Positions 8,895-17,632 of a stretch of DNA of 64,000 nt are shown piece by piece. Made by a program: the position numbers and the translations under genes. Position 1 is the stretch's first letter, and every line of letters begins with the position of its first letter. Source of the DNA: Burkholderia sp. SRS-46 (GTDB lineage Bacteria > Pseudomonadota > Gammaproteobacteria > Burkholderiales > Burkholderiaceae); assembly GCF_004343775.1 (NCBI RefSeq), contig NZ_PTXL01000002.1, forward strand, positions 1,116,001-1,180,000, written 5' to 3'. Under the pieces are notes generated by a model. That model was not told the origin of the DNA. It made no database searches and was given only the letters and a program-made list of their open reading frames with translations.

Positions 8895-9241
8895 TGCCGA
8901 CTTTCGTCACCTCCCCTCGCGACGCCGCCACCGACGGCGCACAGTTCGTGCGCGTCGCGGAACGCGAACGCGCGCCGGTCGCGTTCACGCTCGACGGCCG
9001 CCCCGCCCGCGCGCTCGCCGGCGACACGGTGCTCACCGCGATCCTCGTCACGCAGCGGCACGTGCGCGCGAGCGAATTCAGCGGCCAGCCGCGCGCGGGC
9101 TTCTGCCTGATCGGCGCGTGCCAGGACTGCTGGGTGCGCACCGAGGCCGGCGCGCGGGTGCGCGCGTGCTCGACGCTCGTCGCGGACGGCATGCGGATCG
9201 TCACCGGCGCGGTGCTCGCCCCGCAAGGAGACGCGCGATGA
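8894..9241 (+). CDS. 2Fe-2S subunit of HcnABC/opine-oxidase-type dehydrogenase (HcnA-like)
   Basis: A 115-residue ferredoxin-type protein. Cysteines C71, C76, C79 (C-x4-C-x2-C) and C92 match the 2Fe-2S ligand pattern of HcnA and the N-terminal domain of sarcosine oxidase alpha. The preceding segment has the TLDGRPARALAGDTVLTAIL beta-grasp start. It overlaps the FAD subunit gene that follows by ATGA. It likely passes electrons between the two flavoprotein subunits of a membrane-associated amino acid or opine oxidase. Confidence 0.9.
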   Translation: MPTFVTSPRDAATDGAQFVRVAERERAPVAFTLDGRPARALAGDTVLTAILVTQRHVRASEFSGQPRAGFCLIGACQDCWVRTEAGARVRACSTLVADGMRIVTGAVLAPQGDAR

Positions 9242-10671
9242 CCCGCGCGCTGCAACCGGTGATCGTCGGCGCAGGCCCGGCCGGCGTGCGCGCCGCCGAG
9301 GCACTCGTCGATGCGGGGCTGCGCCCCGTCGTGATCGACGAGAACGCGCGCTGGGGTGGCCAGATCTACCGGCAGCCGCCGGCCGAGGGCGGGTTCGCGC
9401 GCCCGGCATCGGCGCTCTACGGCTTCGAGGCCCGCAAGGCGCACGCGGTGCACCAGACGATGGCCGCCTTGCTGCCGCGCATCGACTATCGGCCGGGCAC
9501 GCTCGCATGGGCGTGCGGCGCCAACCGCCTCGACACGCTGCAGGACGGCCGCGAGGTCACGGTGCCGTTCTCGCACCTGATCGTCGCGAGCGGCGCGACC
9601 GATCGCCTGCTGCCGGTGCCCGGCTGGACGCTCGCGGGCGTCTACTCGCTCGGCGGCGCGCAGGTCGCGCTGAAGGCGCAGGGCTGCGCGATCGGCCGGC
9701 GCGTCGTGTTCGCGGGCACGGGGCCGCTGCTTTATCTCGTCGCGTACCAATATGCGAAGGCCGGCGCGCACGTCGCGGCCGTACTCGACACGAGTCCGCT
9801 GCGCCGCCAGGCCGCCGCCGCGCCCGCTCTGCTGCGCATGCCGTCGATCCTCGCGAAGGGGCTCTATTACATCGGCTGGCTGCGCGCGCAGGGTGTCGCG
9901 ATCGAAACGGGCGTCACGCTCGAGCGCGTGCTCGGCGAGCAACATGTGACGGGGCTCGCCTGGCGCGCGGCCGGCGCCGACGCACAGCCGCGCGCGCTCG
10001 ACTGCGATGCGCTCGGCCTCGGCTTCGGCCTGCGTTCGGAAACGCAGCTCGCCGATCTTGCCGGCTGCCGGTTCGGTTTCGACCCGGTCAACCGTGCATG
10101 GCTGCCCGAGCGCGACGCGGCCGGCCGCACGTCGGTGCGCGGAATTTACGTCGCGGGCGACGGCGCGGGCATCGCGGGCGCCGACGCGGCCGAAGCGTCG
10201 GGCCGGCGCGCGGCGCTCGCGTTGCTCGACGACGCCGGCATCGCGTCGCCATCCCGGTCCGGCAAGCCCGATGTGGCGGCGCTCGAACGCACACTCGCGC
10301 GCATCGGCGCCTTCCGCGCGGGCCTCGAAGCGGCATTCGCGCTGCCCGTCGAGCAGGCCACGCGCTGCGCCGACGACACGATCGTGTGCCGCTGCGAGGA
10401 GATCGACGCGGGCACGCTGCGCCGCTGCATCCGTGGCGGCGCAGCGACCGAACTGAACCGGTTGAAGGCGCTGACGCGTGTCGGGATGGGCCGCTGCCAG
10501 GGCCGCATGTGCGGCGACGCGGCCGCGCTCGTGCTGGCCGCCGAAACCGGCCGCCCGCTTGCCGAGGTCGGCCGGTTGCGCGTGCAACCGCCGGTGAAGC
10601 CATTCCCGATCTCGGCCGCGCTCGCGGGCGACGACGTCGCGGCGATTCCCGACGAGGCGCGCGATGAGTGA
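9238..10671 (+). CDS. FAD/NAD-binding oxidoreductase subunit (OoxA/HcnB-like)
   Basis: A 477-residue flavoprotein. GAGPAG at 11-16 is the first dinucleotide fold, and a second nucleotide-binding GTGPL segment lies near residue 160. The C-terminal part carries the CRCEE ... GRCQGRMCG cysteine set of a BFD-type 2Fe-2S domain, as in the octopine oxidase A subunit and HcnB. It is coupled to the ferredoxin subunit (ATGA) and to the DadA-like subunit (8-base overlap). Together they form a heterotrimeric dehydrogenase of the opine oxidase, HCN synthase or D-hydroxyproline dehydrogenase type; which substrate is not readable from sequence. Confidence 0.9.
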   Translation: MTRALQPVIVGAGPAGVRAAEALVDAGLRPVVIDENARWGGQIYRQPPAEGGFARPASALYGFEARKAHAVHQTMAALLPRIDYRPGTLAWACGANRLDTLQDGREVTVPFSHLIVASGATDRLLPVPGWTLAGVYSLGGAQVALKAQGCAIGRRVVFAGTGPLLYLVAYQYAKAGAHVAAVLDTSPLRRQAAAAPALLRMPSILAKGLYYIGWLRAQGVAIETGVTLERVLGEQHVTGLAWRAAGADAQPRALDCDALGLGFGLRSETQLADLAGCRFGFDPVNRAWLPERDAAGRTSVRGIYVAGDGAGIAGADAAEASGRRAALALLDDAGIASPSRSGKPDVAALERTLARIGAFRAGLEAAFALPVEQATRCADDTIVCRCEEIDAGTLRRCIRGGAATELNRLKALTRVGMGRCQGRMCGDAAALVLAAETGRPLAEVGRLRVQPPVKPFPISAALAGDDVAAIPDEARDE

Positions 10672-11815
10672 GATCCGGCATTACGACGTCGCGATCGTCG
10701 GCGGCGGCCTCGTCGGCGCGTCGGCCGCGCTTGCGCTGACACGGCGCGGCCTGCGCGTCGGGCTGTTCGAGCGGCGCGACTGCGGCGCGCAGGCGAGCGG
10801 CGTGAACTACGGCGGCGTGCGCTGCCAGGGCCGCCCGGCCGAGCAACTGCCGCTCGCGCTGCGCGCGCGGCGCATCTGGGATCGCCTGCCCGAGCTGATC
10901 GGCATCGACGGCGATTTCGTCGTGTCGGGCCACTTGCGGCTCGCGCGCAGCGAAGCCGATCTCGACGCGCTCGACGCATATGCGACGCTCGCCGGCGAGC
11001 ACGGCCTGCCGCTGCAGGTGATGCGCGGCGACGCGTTCCGCCGCCGCTATCCGTGGCTCGGCCGCGCAGCGCTCGGCGGTTCGCTGTGCGCGACCGACGG
11101 CCATGCGAACCCGCGCCTCGTGTCGCCCGCGTTCGCGCACGCGGCCCGCGTGGCAGGCGCCGACGTGTTCGAGCACACGCCGGTCGGCGACGTGCACCAC
11201 GACGGCACGCGCTTTCACTTTCACGCAGGCGGCGGCGCGTGCAGCTCGACGTGGCTGATCAATTCGGCCGGTGCGTGGGCGAATACGATCGCCGAGCGCT
11301 TCGGCGAAGCCGTGCCGATGGAGCCGATCTACCCGAACATGTGGGTGACCGAACCGTTGCCGCCGTTCATCGCGCACAACCTCGGCGTCTACGGCGGCGG
11401 CGTGTACGCGCGCCAGGTCGCGCGCGGCAACTGCGTGATCGGCGGCGGGCGCGGCCGCGGCGACGGCGAGTTCGGCCAGCCGTCGGTCGACACCACGCGT
11501 GCGGTGATGCGCGACGCGTGCGCGCTGCTGCCCGCGCTGCGCGACGCGCTCGTGATCCGCACCTGGAGCGGCGTCGAGGGCTGCACGCCCGATCACAACC
11601 CGATCATCGGCACGAGCCGCACGACGCCGCGCCTCCTGCACGCATTCGGATTTTCCGGCGGCGGCTTCCTGCTCGCGCCGGGCGTCGGCGACGTGCTCGC
11701 CGATCTCGTCACGGCCGGCGAGACCGCCACCCCGCTCGACGCGTTCGCGGTCGATCGCTTCGCACCGCAAGCCATTCCGTCCGACCATCACCCCCAAGAG
11801 GAGACCCACAAATGA
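10664..11815 (+). CDS. FAD-dependent amino acid oxidase subunit (OoxB/HcnC/DadA-like)
   Basis: A 383-residue D-amino-acid-oxidase-fold protein with the GGGLVG FAD motif at 13-18 and a C-terminal GFSGGGFLLAPGVG segment that closes the FAD site, as in DadA, sarcosine oxidase beta and HcnC. It begins inside the previous gene (8-base overlap) and ends on the start of the binding-protein gene (ATGA), so the whole block is one transcription unit. It is the probable catalytic subunit that oxidises the C-N bond of the imported substrate. Confidence 0.9.
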   Translation: MSEIRHYDVAIVGGGLVGASAALALTRRGLRVGLFERRDCGAQASGVNYGGVRCQGRPAEQLPLALRARRIWDRLPELIGIDGDFVVSGHLRLARSEADLDALDAYATLAGEHGLPLQVMRGDAFRRRYPWLGRAALGGSLCATDGHANPRLVSPAFAHAARVAGADVFEHTPVGDVHHDGTRFHFHAGGGACSSTWLINSAGAWANTIAERFGEAVPMEPIYPNMWVTEPLPPFIAHNLGVYGGGVYARQVARGNCVIGGGRGRGDGEFGQPSVDTTRAVMRDACALLPALRDALVIRTWSGVEGCTPDHNPIIGTSRTTPRLLHAFGFSGGGFLLAPGVGDVLADLVTAGETATPLDAFAVDRFAPQAIPSDHHPQEETHK

Positions 11816-12858
11816 AACTGCCCACGACGATCGCGGCCGCCGCCGCGCTCTGCATCGCCACCGCGTGCGCGCCCGCGTTCGCGCAAACGAAGACGATCTA
11901 CGTCGGCATGAACGGCGGCCCGATGGAGAAGGCTTATACGAGCCAGGTGCTGCCCGACTTCGAGAAGGCGAACAACGTGAAGGTCGTCGTCGTGCCCGGC
12001 ACGTCGTCGGACGTGCTCGCGAAGCTGCTCGCGAACCGCAACAAGCCGCAGATCCATGTCGCGTTCCTCGACGACGGCGTCATGGCGCGCGCGGTCAGCC
12101 TCGGCGTGTGCCAGAAGCTCGACGATTCGCCGGTGCTGAAGGAGCTGTACCCGTTCGCGCGGATGAAGGACGACGTCGGCGCGGGCGTGCAGCTCGGGAT
12201 GACCGGCATCGCGTACAACAAGAAGCTGTTCGCGGAGAAAGGCTGGGCGCCGCCGACGTCGTGGATGGATTTCGCGGATCCGAAATACAAGGGCAAGGTC
12301 GTGTTCCAGTCGGCGTCGAGCAGCACGTTCGGGCTGCACGGCTTCCTCGCGATCAACCGCCTGCTCGGCGGCAACGAGCAGAACGTCGAGCCCGGCTTCA
12401 GCAAGTGGCCGAGCACGGTCGGGCCGAACGTCGTCGAGTACATTCCGAACTCGGCGAAGATCTCGGAGATGGTGCAGACCGGCGAGGCCGGCCTGTTCCC
12501 GCTCACGCCGACCGGCGTCGGCGACCTGCAGGACAAGGGCATCCCGGTCGCGTACGCGAACCCGAAGGAAGGCCCCGTGCTGCTGCTCGTCGACCTGTGC
12601 GTGGTCGCGAACAATCCCGATCCGCAGCTGGCGCAGAAGCTCGCGCAGTTCCTGCTGTCCGCGCCCGCGCAGACGAAGGCCGCCGAGGCCGGCAAGCAGA
12701 TCCCGACCAACCGCGTCGCGAAGATGCCCGCCGCGATGCAGCAAAGCCTCGGCAACGTCGACGACCTGGTGCGCAAGGTGACGGTCGTCGACTGGACCGC
12801 GATCAACGCCCGCCGCGCGCAGTGGGATACGCGCTGGAACCGGCAGATCGAGCGGTAA
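11812..12858 (+). CDS. ABC transporter periplasmic substrate-binding protein
   Basis: A 348-residue secreted protein with a signal peptide of about 24 residues (cut after AFA). AAGAGGAGA precedes the start. The two-lobed type II binding fold of the PotD/AfuA group is evident from the conserved GITGIAYNKKLFAEKGW-type segment around residues 125-145. It is the last gene of the transporter/oxidase operon and delivers ligand to the two permeases. Placement after the oxidase genes rather than beside the permeases ties uptake to oxidation. The ligand is probably an opine or other substituted amino acid, by context only. Confidence 0.92.
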   Translation: MKLPTTIAAAAALCIATACAPAFAQTKTIYVGMNGGPMEKAYTSQVLPDFEKANNVKVVVVPGTSSDVLAKLLANRNKPQIHVAFLDDGVMARAVSLGVCQKLDDSPVLKELYPFARMKDDVGAGVQLGMTGIAYNKKLFAEKGWAPPTSWMDFADPKYKGKVVFQSASSSTFGLHGFLAINRLLGGNEQNVEPGFSKWPSTVGPNVVEYIPNSAKISEMVQTGEAGLFPLTPTGVGDLQDKGIPVAYANPKEGPVLLLVDLCVVANNPDPQLAQKLAQFLLSAPAQTKAAEAGKQIPTNRVAKMPAAMQQSLGNVDDLVRKVTVVDWTAINARRAQWDTRWNRQIER

Positions 12859-13024
12859 TGGCGTGCCGGGCGCGCGGGCATGGCCGCGCGCCGCACGACC
12901 ATCATCAGCGGGAGTGATGACACGCCCCTTTTTCTGCGGATTTGACCGGGGGCACGGTGCCGACAACACTAGCCCGCAGTGCTGCAAAGACGGCACGCGC
13001 CCGCCTCCCCCTTCAGAGTCCGCC

Positions 13025-14362
13025 ATGGTCCCGACCGACACCGTGCAATCCCCGAGCGCCGCCCGGCCGCTCGCCGACCGGCAACTGCGCCGGGTCGTCA
13101 TCGCCTCCGTCGCCGGCAACGCGATGGAGTGGTACGACTTTTTCGTGTACGGCACGGCCGCGGCGCTCGTGTTTGGCCACGTGTTCTTCCCGCCCGGCGC
13201 ATCGCCGCTCGCGGGCAGCCTCGCCGCGTTCGCGGCCTTCGCGCTCGGCTTCGTCGCGCGGCCGCTCGGCGGGATCGTGTTCGGCCACGTCGGCGATCGT
13301 TACGGGCGCAAGGCGTCGCTCGTGTGGACGCTGCTGATCATGGGCGCGTCGACCTTCGCGATCGGCCTGCTGCCGACCTACGCGCAGGTCGGCGTGTGGG
13401 CGCCGGCCGCGCTCGTCGTGCTGCGCCTGCTGCAAGGCATCGCGTCCGGCGGCGAATGGGGCGGCGGCGTGCTGATGATCAGCGAGAACGCGCCGCCGGA
13501 ACAGCGCGGCTACTACGCCGCGTGGAGCCAGCTCGGCGTGGGCGGCGGCTTCGTGCTTTCGTCGGCCGCATTCCTCGCCGCGCAGGCGCTGCCGGACGAC
13601 GCATTCCGCACGTGGGGCTGGCGGCTGCCGTTCCTCGCGAGCATCGTCATCTTCGCGATCGGCATCTATATCCGCCGCCATCTGCCGGAAAGCCGCGACT
13701 TCGAGCAGGCCGGCAAGCGCGGCGCGCACACGCATTTGCCGATCGTCGAATGCATCCGCCGCCATCCGAAGGAAATCCTGCTCGCAATGGGACTGCGCGT
13801 GGCCGAGAACGGCGGCGCGTACATCTTCCTCGCGTTCTCGCTCGTCTACGGCAGATACGTCGGCATCCCGAACGGCGTGATGCTGACCGGCGTGATGATC
13901 GCGATGATCGTCGAGATGGGCGCGATGCTCGCGTGGGGCCGGCTGTCCGACCGGATCGGCCGCAAGCCCGTGTACCTGATCGGCGCGCTGAGCCTCGTCG
14001 CGTGCGCGTTCCCGTTCTTCTGGCTGCTCGACACGCGTGTAACGCCGCTCGTGTGGCTCGCGCTCACGGTCGGCACCGCGGTGAGCCACGGCGCGATGAT
14101 CGGCACGCTGCCCGCGCTCGTCGGCGAGCTGTTCAGCACCGAGGTGCGTTACTCCGGCGTCGCGCTCGGGCATGAAGTCGCGTCGATCTTCGCGGGCGGG
14201 ATGTCGCCGCTGATCGCGACCGCGCTGCTCGCGCACTATCACGCGTCGTGGCCGGTATCGCTGTTCCTCATTGCGCTCGGCCTCGTGACCGTCGCGACGC
14301 TGTGCGTGATGCGCGAGACGCGTGCCGCACCGGCCGCCGGCGCGCGCGGCGATACGGCATGA
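13025..14362 (+). CDS. MFS transporter, metabolite:H+ symporter (MHS) family
   Basis: A 445-residue 12-helix permease. The start at 13025 fits the family N-terminus; the in-frame ATG at 12863 would add an unlikely 54-residue tail. GNAMEWYDFFVYG in helix 1 and GDRYGRK in the 2-3 loop are diagnostic of the MHS group (ShiA, KgtP, ProP relatives), which move carboxylates, shikimate or betaines with protons. It lies 166 bases after the binding-protein gene and converges with the 3-hydroxyacyl-CoA dehydrogenase gene, so it may export or import a related acid. Confidence 0.9.
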   Translation: MVPTDTVQSPSAARPLADRQLRRVVIASVAGNAMEWYDFFVYGTAAALVFGHVFFPPGASPLAGSLAAFAAFALGFVARPLGGIVFGHVGDRYGRKASLVWTLLIMGASTFAIGLLPTYAQVGVWAPAALVVLRLLQGIASGGEWGGGVLMISENAPPEQRGYYAAWSQLGVGGGFVLSSAAFLAAQALPDDAFRTWGWRLPFLASIVIFAIGIYIRRHLPESRDFEQAGKRGAHTHLPIVECIRRHPKEILLAMGLRVAENGGAYIFLAFSLVYGRYVGIPNGVMLTGVMIAMIVEMGAMLAWGRLSDRIGRKPVYLIGALSLVACAFPFFWLLDTRVTPLVWLALTVGTAVSHGAMIGTLPALVGELFSTEVRYSGVALGHEVASIFAGGMSPLIATALLAHYHASWPVSLFLIALGLVTVATLCVMRETRAAPAAGARGDTA

Positions 14363-14394
14363 GCGGGCGGCCCGCGCCGGCCGCGACGTCCGGG

Positions 14395-15405
14395 CTACGC
14401 GTCCTGGTTGCGCCGCCCGCCGTCGAACACCGGCGCCAGTCCCAGGTGATCGAGCAGTCGCGCGAAATCGCCGAGCCGCTGCCGCATGTACGCGGGCACG
14501 TCCACGTTTGCATAGTCGTGGAAGCCGGCGCCCGTGCGCACGCCGTCGCGCCCGCTTTCCATGTTGCGCACGACGCTCGCGGCCGGCGCGAAGCGCGGGC
14601 CGATCTCGCCGGCCAGGTACTTCGACGCGTAGTACAGGATGTCGCAGCCGCCCCAGTCGATGAATTCGAGCAGCCCGAGCACCGCGAAGCGCGGGCCGAA
14701 GCCCGTGCGGATGGCCGTATCGATATCCTCCGCGCTTGCGACGCCCTCCTCGACCATCCGCGCTGCTTCGTTCATTGCGAGCGCCTGGATGCGCGGCACG
14801 ATGTAGCCGGGCGCCGGCCCGCAGATCACCGGCTTCTTGCCGACGCGTTCGAGCAGCGCGGCGAGCGCATCGACCACCGATTGGTCGGTTGCATCGCTGC
14901 GACTGATCTCGACGAGCGGCATCAGCAGCGCGGGATTCAGCCAGTGCGCATTCAGCATCCGTTCCGGATGCGCGACATGGCGCTGCAACTCGGTGACGAC
15001 GAACGTCGACGTGGTCGACGCAATCGTCGCGCGAGTATCGACATGCTCACCGAGCCAGCGCAATGCTTCAGCCTTCGCATCGAGCACTTCGGGCAGCGCC
15101 TCGAACACGACGTCTGCATCGCGCACGGCTTCCGAAGCGTCATCCCGCGCGACGAGCGCGATACGCGCGACGACCGCGTCGGCCTGCGCGGCATCGATGC
15201 GGTCGAGCGCGACCTGCGCGTGCAACGGCCTCGCGATCTCGTCGCGGGTGCGATCGTCGAAGGCGCTCCGGCCTGCCGCATCTCGCCGCTTGAAGTCGAT
15301 CAGCGTCACGTCGAGGCCCGCGAACGCGAACACGAGCGCGATCCCCTGCCCCATGCGTCCCGCGCCGAGCACGTGCACGCGTGTCACGTCGGCGGCCGCC
15401 TTCAT
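14395..15405 (-). CDS. 3-hydroxyacyl-CoA dehydrogenase family protein (L-carnitine dehydrogenase-like)
   Basis: A 336-residue NAD-dependent enzyme. GAGRMGQG at 14-21 is the Rossmann motif. STTSTF and NAHWLNPALLMPLVE are the substrate-site segments of the 3-hydroxyacyl-CoA dehydrogenase fold, and the helical C-terminal domain follows. The length of a single-function enzyme and the short-acid-like pocket resemble lambda-crystallin or carnitine dehydrogenase types. Its start overlaps the opine dehydrogenase stop by ATGA, so the two act together, perhaps oxidising or releasing a beta-hydroxy acid made from the opine. The exact substrate is unknown. Confidence 0.85.
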   Translation of the reverse strand: MKAAADVTRVHVLGAGRMGQGIALVFAFAGLDVTLIDFKRRDAAGRSAFDDRTRDEIARPLHAQVALDRIDAAQADAVVARIALVARDDASEAVRDADVVFEALPEVLDAKAEALRWLGEHVDTRATIASTTSTFVVTELQRHVAHPERMLNAHWLNPALLMPLVEISRSDATDQSVVDALAALLERVGKKPVICGPAPGYIVPRIQALAMNEAARMVEEGVASAEDIDTAIRTGFGPRFAVLGLLEFIDWGGCDILYYASKYLAGEIGPRFAPAASVVRNMESGRDGVRTGAGFHDYANVDVPAYMRQRLGDFARLLDHLGLAPVFDGGRRNQDA

Positions 15406-16508
15406 GCCGCGTACCCCTTGTCGAGCAGCGCACGCATCGCGTCCTTCGACAACGCCGCGATCCCGAGCCGCTCCAGCGTGCGCCCTTCCGCGTACAGGTC
15501 GCGCACCGCGACCGCGCTCGCGACGCTCAGCAGCCCCTGTGCGACCGGCGTCGGCACACCGGCCCAGCGCCCGCACGACACGATGAACGACAGCCCGAGC
15601 CGGGTGTCTTCGAGCATGTAGCGATGGGTACCCAGATCGATCTTCTCGCGCCAGTCGCCGCTATCGGTCAGCTTGCCGTGCGCGCCGCGCCCGTACATCC
15701 ATTCGTCGCCTTGCGTCCCGTAGTGATCCGCGAGCGGGAAATGCGGCGCGCGGTAGCCGAGCGCTTCGCGCACCGCGATGCGTTCGGCGTCGAGCGCGTT
15801 CGTCACGCGGCGGATCGACGGCTGCGTGCCTTCGTTGTGGATGTCCCATACGTCGAAGTGTTCGAGCGGCCCGGCGTTCATCAGGATCAGCGGCGGATGG
15901 ATCACGGGCCCCGCGTTCATCAGCGCACCGGACAGCGCATCCTCGACCGGCTCGACCGACGGATAGCCCGCACGCAGCACGTCGAACGCCCAGCCGGCCG
16001 CATGCGCCGGAAATACGCCGGTCGGCAAGCGCGTCGCGTACGCGCTGATCACGACCTCGTTGTCGCCATGCTTGCGCACCAGGTACGGCAGCGTGCCCGT
16101 TTCGGCGAACGCGACGCGCGAACGGTTGCCGGCGTCGGCCGCCGCCCGTGCGAACACGAAGCTGCCGAACGTGCCGGGCGGCAGGAACACGACCTGACCG
16201 TCCGCCAGCAAAGGCGCGACCTGCACGGCGAGCGCGTCATGCGACGTGGAAGGCAGCGGCACCACGACGAGCTGCGCACCGCGCAGTGCGGCCGCGAGAT
16301 CGCTGGTCAGGCGGATCGCCCCGGGCGCATCGCCGAGCGGCACCGCGCGCTTGCCGCGATAGTCGGCCACGTTCAGCACGCCAAGCTCGCGCAGCCGCGC
16401 GTGCGGCTCGCGGTCACGCCGCCACCACGTCACGTCGTGGCCCTTCTCGAGCAGGTCGATCGCCGCCGCATGGCAGCCGTGGCCGCCGCCCAGTACACAT
16501 GCCTTCAT
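15402..16508 (-). CDS. NAD/NADP octopine/nopaline dehydrogenase family protein
   Basis: A 368-residue enzyme with a GGGHGCHAA nucleotide-binding start at residues 7-15 and a C-terminal helical domain containing the catalytic HxxxD-like region around the ALGYRAPHFPLADHYG segment (about 245-260), as in opine dehydrogenases. GGGAGAAGACG precedes ATG at 16508. Such enzymes condense an amino acid with a 2-oxo acid or reverse the reaction. It is coupled to the 3-hydroxyacyl-CoA dehydrogenase and lies next to an opine-oxidase-like operon and two regulators, which together suggest opine metabolism. Confidence 0.85.
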   Translation of the reverse strand: MKACVLGGGHGCHAAAIDLLEKGHDVTWWRRDREPHARLRELGVLNVADYRGKRAVPLGDAPGAIRLTSDLAAALRGAQLVVVPLPSTSHDALAVQVAPLLADGQVVFLPPGTFGSFVFARAAADAGNRSRVAFAETGTLPYLVRKHGDNEVVISAYATRLPTGVFPAHAAGWAFDVLRAGYPSVEPVEDALSGALMNAGPVIHPPLILMNAGPLEHFDVWDIHNEGTQPSIRRVTNALDAERIAVREALGYRAPHFPLADHYGTQGDEWMYGRGAHGKLTDSGDWREKIDLGTHRYMLEDTRLGLSFIVSCGRWAGVPTPVAQGLLSVASAVAVRDLYAEGRTLERLGIAALSKDAMRALLDKGYAA

Positions 16509-16657
16509 CGTCTTCTCCCGGTGATTGAGTGTCTCCGAGACTACGCGGCCGCCTCCGCCGCGTCGCTTCAAAACGCGCAACGGCACGCCCGTTCGCGCAA
16601 CGCAATCGCGGCGATGCGCATGCCGCCGCGCCCCTGCATCCGCTACGAGGTCCGTGA

Positions 16658-17632
16658 ATGGATATCGCCCTGTCCCGCCATGCGTCGAACCGGCTCGGCA
16701 CGCTGCACGCCCCCGACGAAGTTGAACGTGCGGTCGCGCACCGGCTCGGGCCGCACCGGATGGCCGCGCGCGGCCGCGATCCGTTTCATGCGGAGCTGTA
16801 CGAAGTGCCGCTGCATCACGGAGCGCTGCTCGAACTCTGCTACGGCCGCGAAACGCGCATCGATTTCGGCGGCGATGCCGATCACTTCCTGTTCAGGCTG
16901 ACGCTCGCCGGCGCATGCGAGCTGCAGGCCGGCAGCGTCGTCGCGCGCGCCGGCCCCGGCGAGCTGACCGTGTCGTCACCCGCGCTCGCGAGCCGCCTGA
17001 GCACGAGCCCCGATTGCCGCAACCTCGTGCTGCGGCTCGAACGCGGCGCGCTCGAACGCAAGCTGCAGGACATGCTGCAGGCCACGCTCACGCGGCCGCT
17101 TCAGTTCGATCTCGCGGCCGGCGGTGCCGGCGCGGGCGCCGCGCTCCTGCTGCCGACTTTCGAATACCTGTGCCGGCTCGGTGCGCAACCGGGCATCGGC
17201 ACGGCCGCGTCGACCTTCGGTGCCGACCTCACCGCGTGGCTGATGTCGCTGCTGCTCACGCATCTGCCGCATTCGTACAGCGATGCGCTCGCGCGCGGCA
17301 CGCCGCTCTTGCCGGCGCACGTGCGTCGCGCGTGCGAACACGTCGACGCGCACCTCGGCGAACCGCTCGTACTCGCCGCGCTGGCGGCAATCGCGGGCGT
17401 CGCGCCGCGCACGCTGCAGCATGCGTTCCGCGCGTTCCTGCACACCACGCCGGCCGCCTACGTGCGCGAGCGCCGGCTCGCCGCCGTGCACGCGGCGCTG
17501 CAGTGCGGTGACGCGCGCAACGTGACCGACGTGCTGATCGCACACGGCATCCATGGCTTCGGCCATTTCGCGAAGGCGTATGCGCAGCGTTACGGCCACG
17601 CGCCTTCCGTCACCGCGAGGCAACCCCGATGA
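16658..17632 (+). CDS. AraC family transcriptional regulator
   Basis: A 324-residue regulator. The N-terminal 180 residues are a cupin-like AraC-binding domain (DHFLFRLTLAGACELQ), and the last 100 residues hold two helix-turn-helix motifs (LAALAAIAGVAPRTLQHAF and DVLIAHGIHGFGHFAKAYAQRYG). It is divergent from the opine dehydrogenase gene with a 149-bp gap and overlaps the next LysR gene by ATGA. The two regulators are thus made together, which is unusual and suggests joint control of the opine genes. Confidence 0.9.
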   Translation: MDIALSRHASNRLGTLHAPDEVERAVAHRLGPHRMAARGRDPFHAELYEVPLHHGALLELCYGRETRIDFGGDADHFLFRLTLAGACELQAGSVVARAGPGELTVSSPALASRLSTSPDCRNLVLRLERGALERKLQDMLQATLTRPLQFDLAAGGAGAGAALLLPTFEYLCRLGAQPGIGTAASTFGADLTAWLMSLLLTHLPHSYSDALARGTPLLPAHVRRACEHVDAHLGEPLVLAALAAIAGVAPRTLQHAFRAFLHTTPAAYVRERRLAAVHAALQCGDARNVTDVLIAHGIHGFGHFAKAYAQRYGHAPSVTARQPR

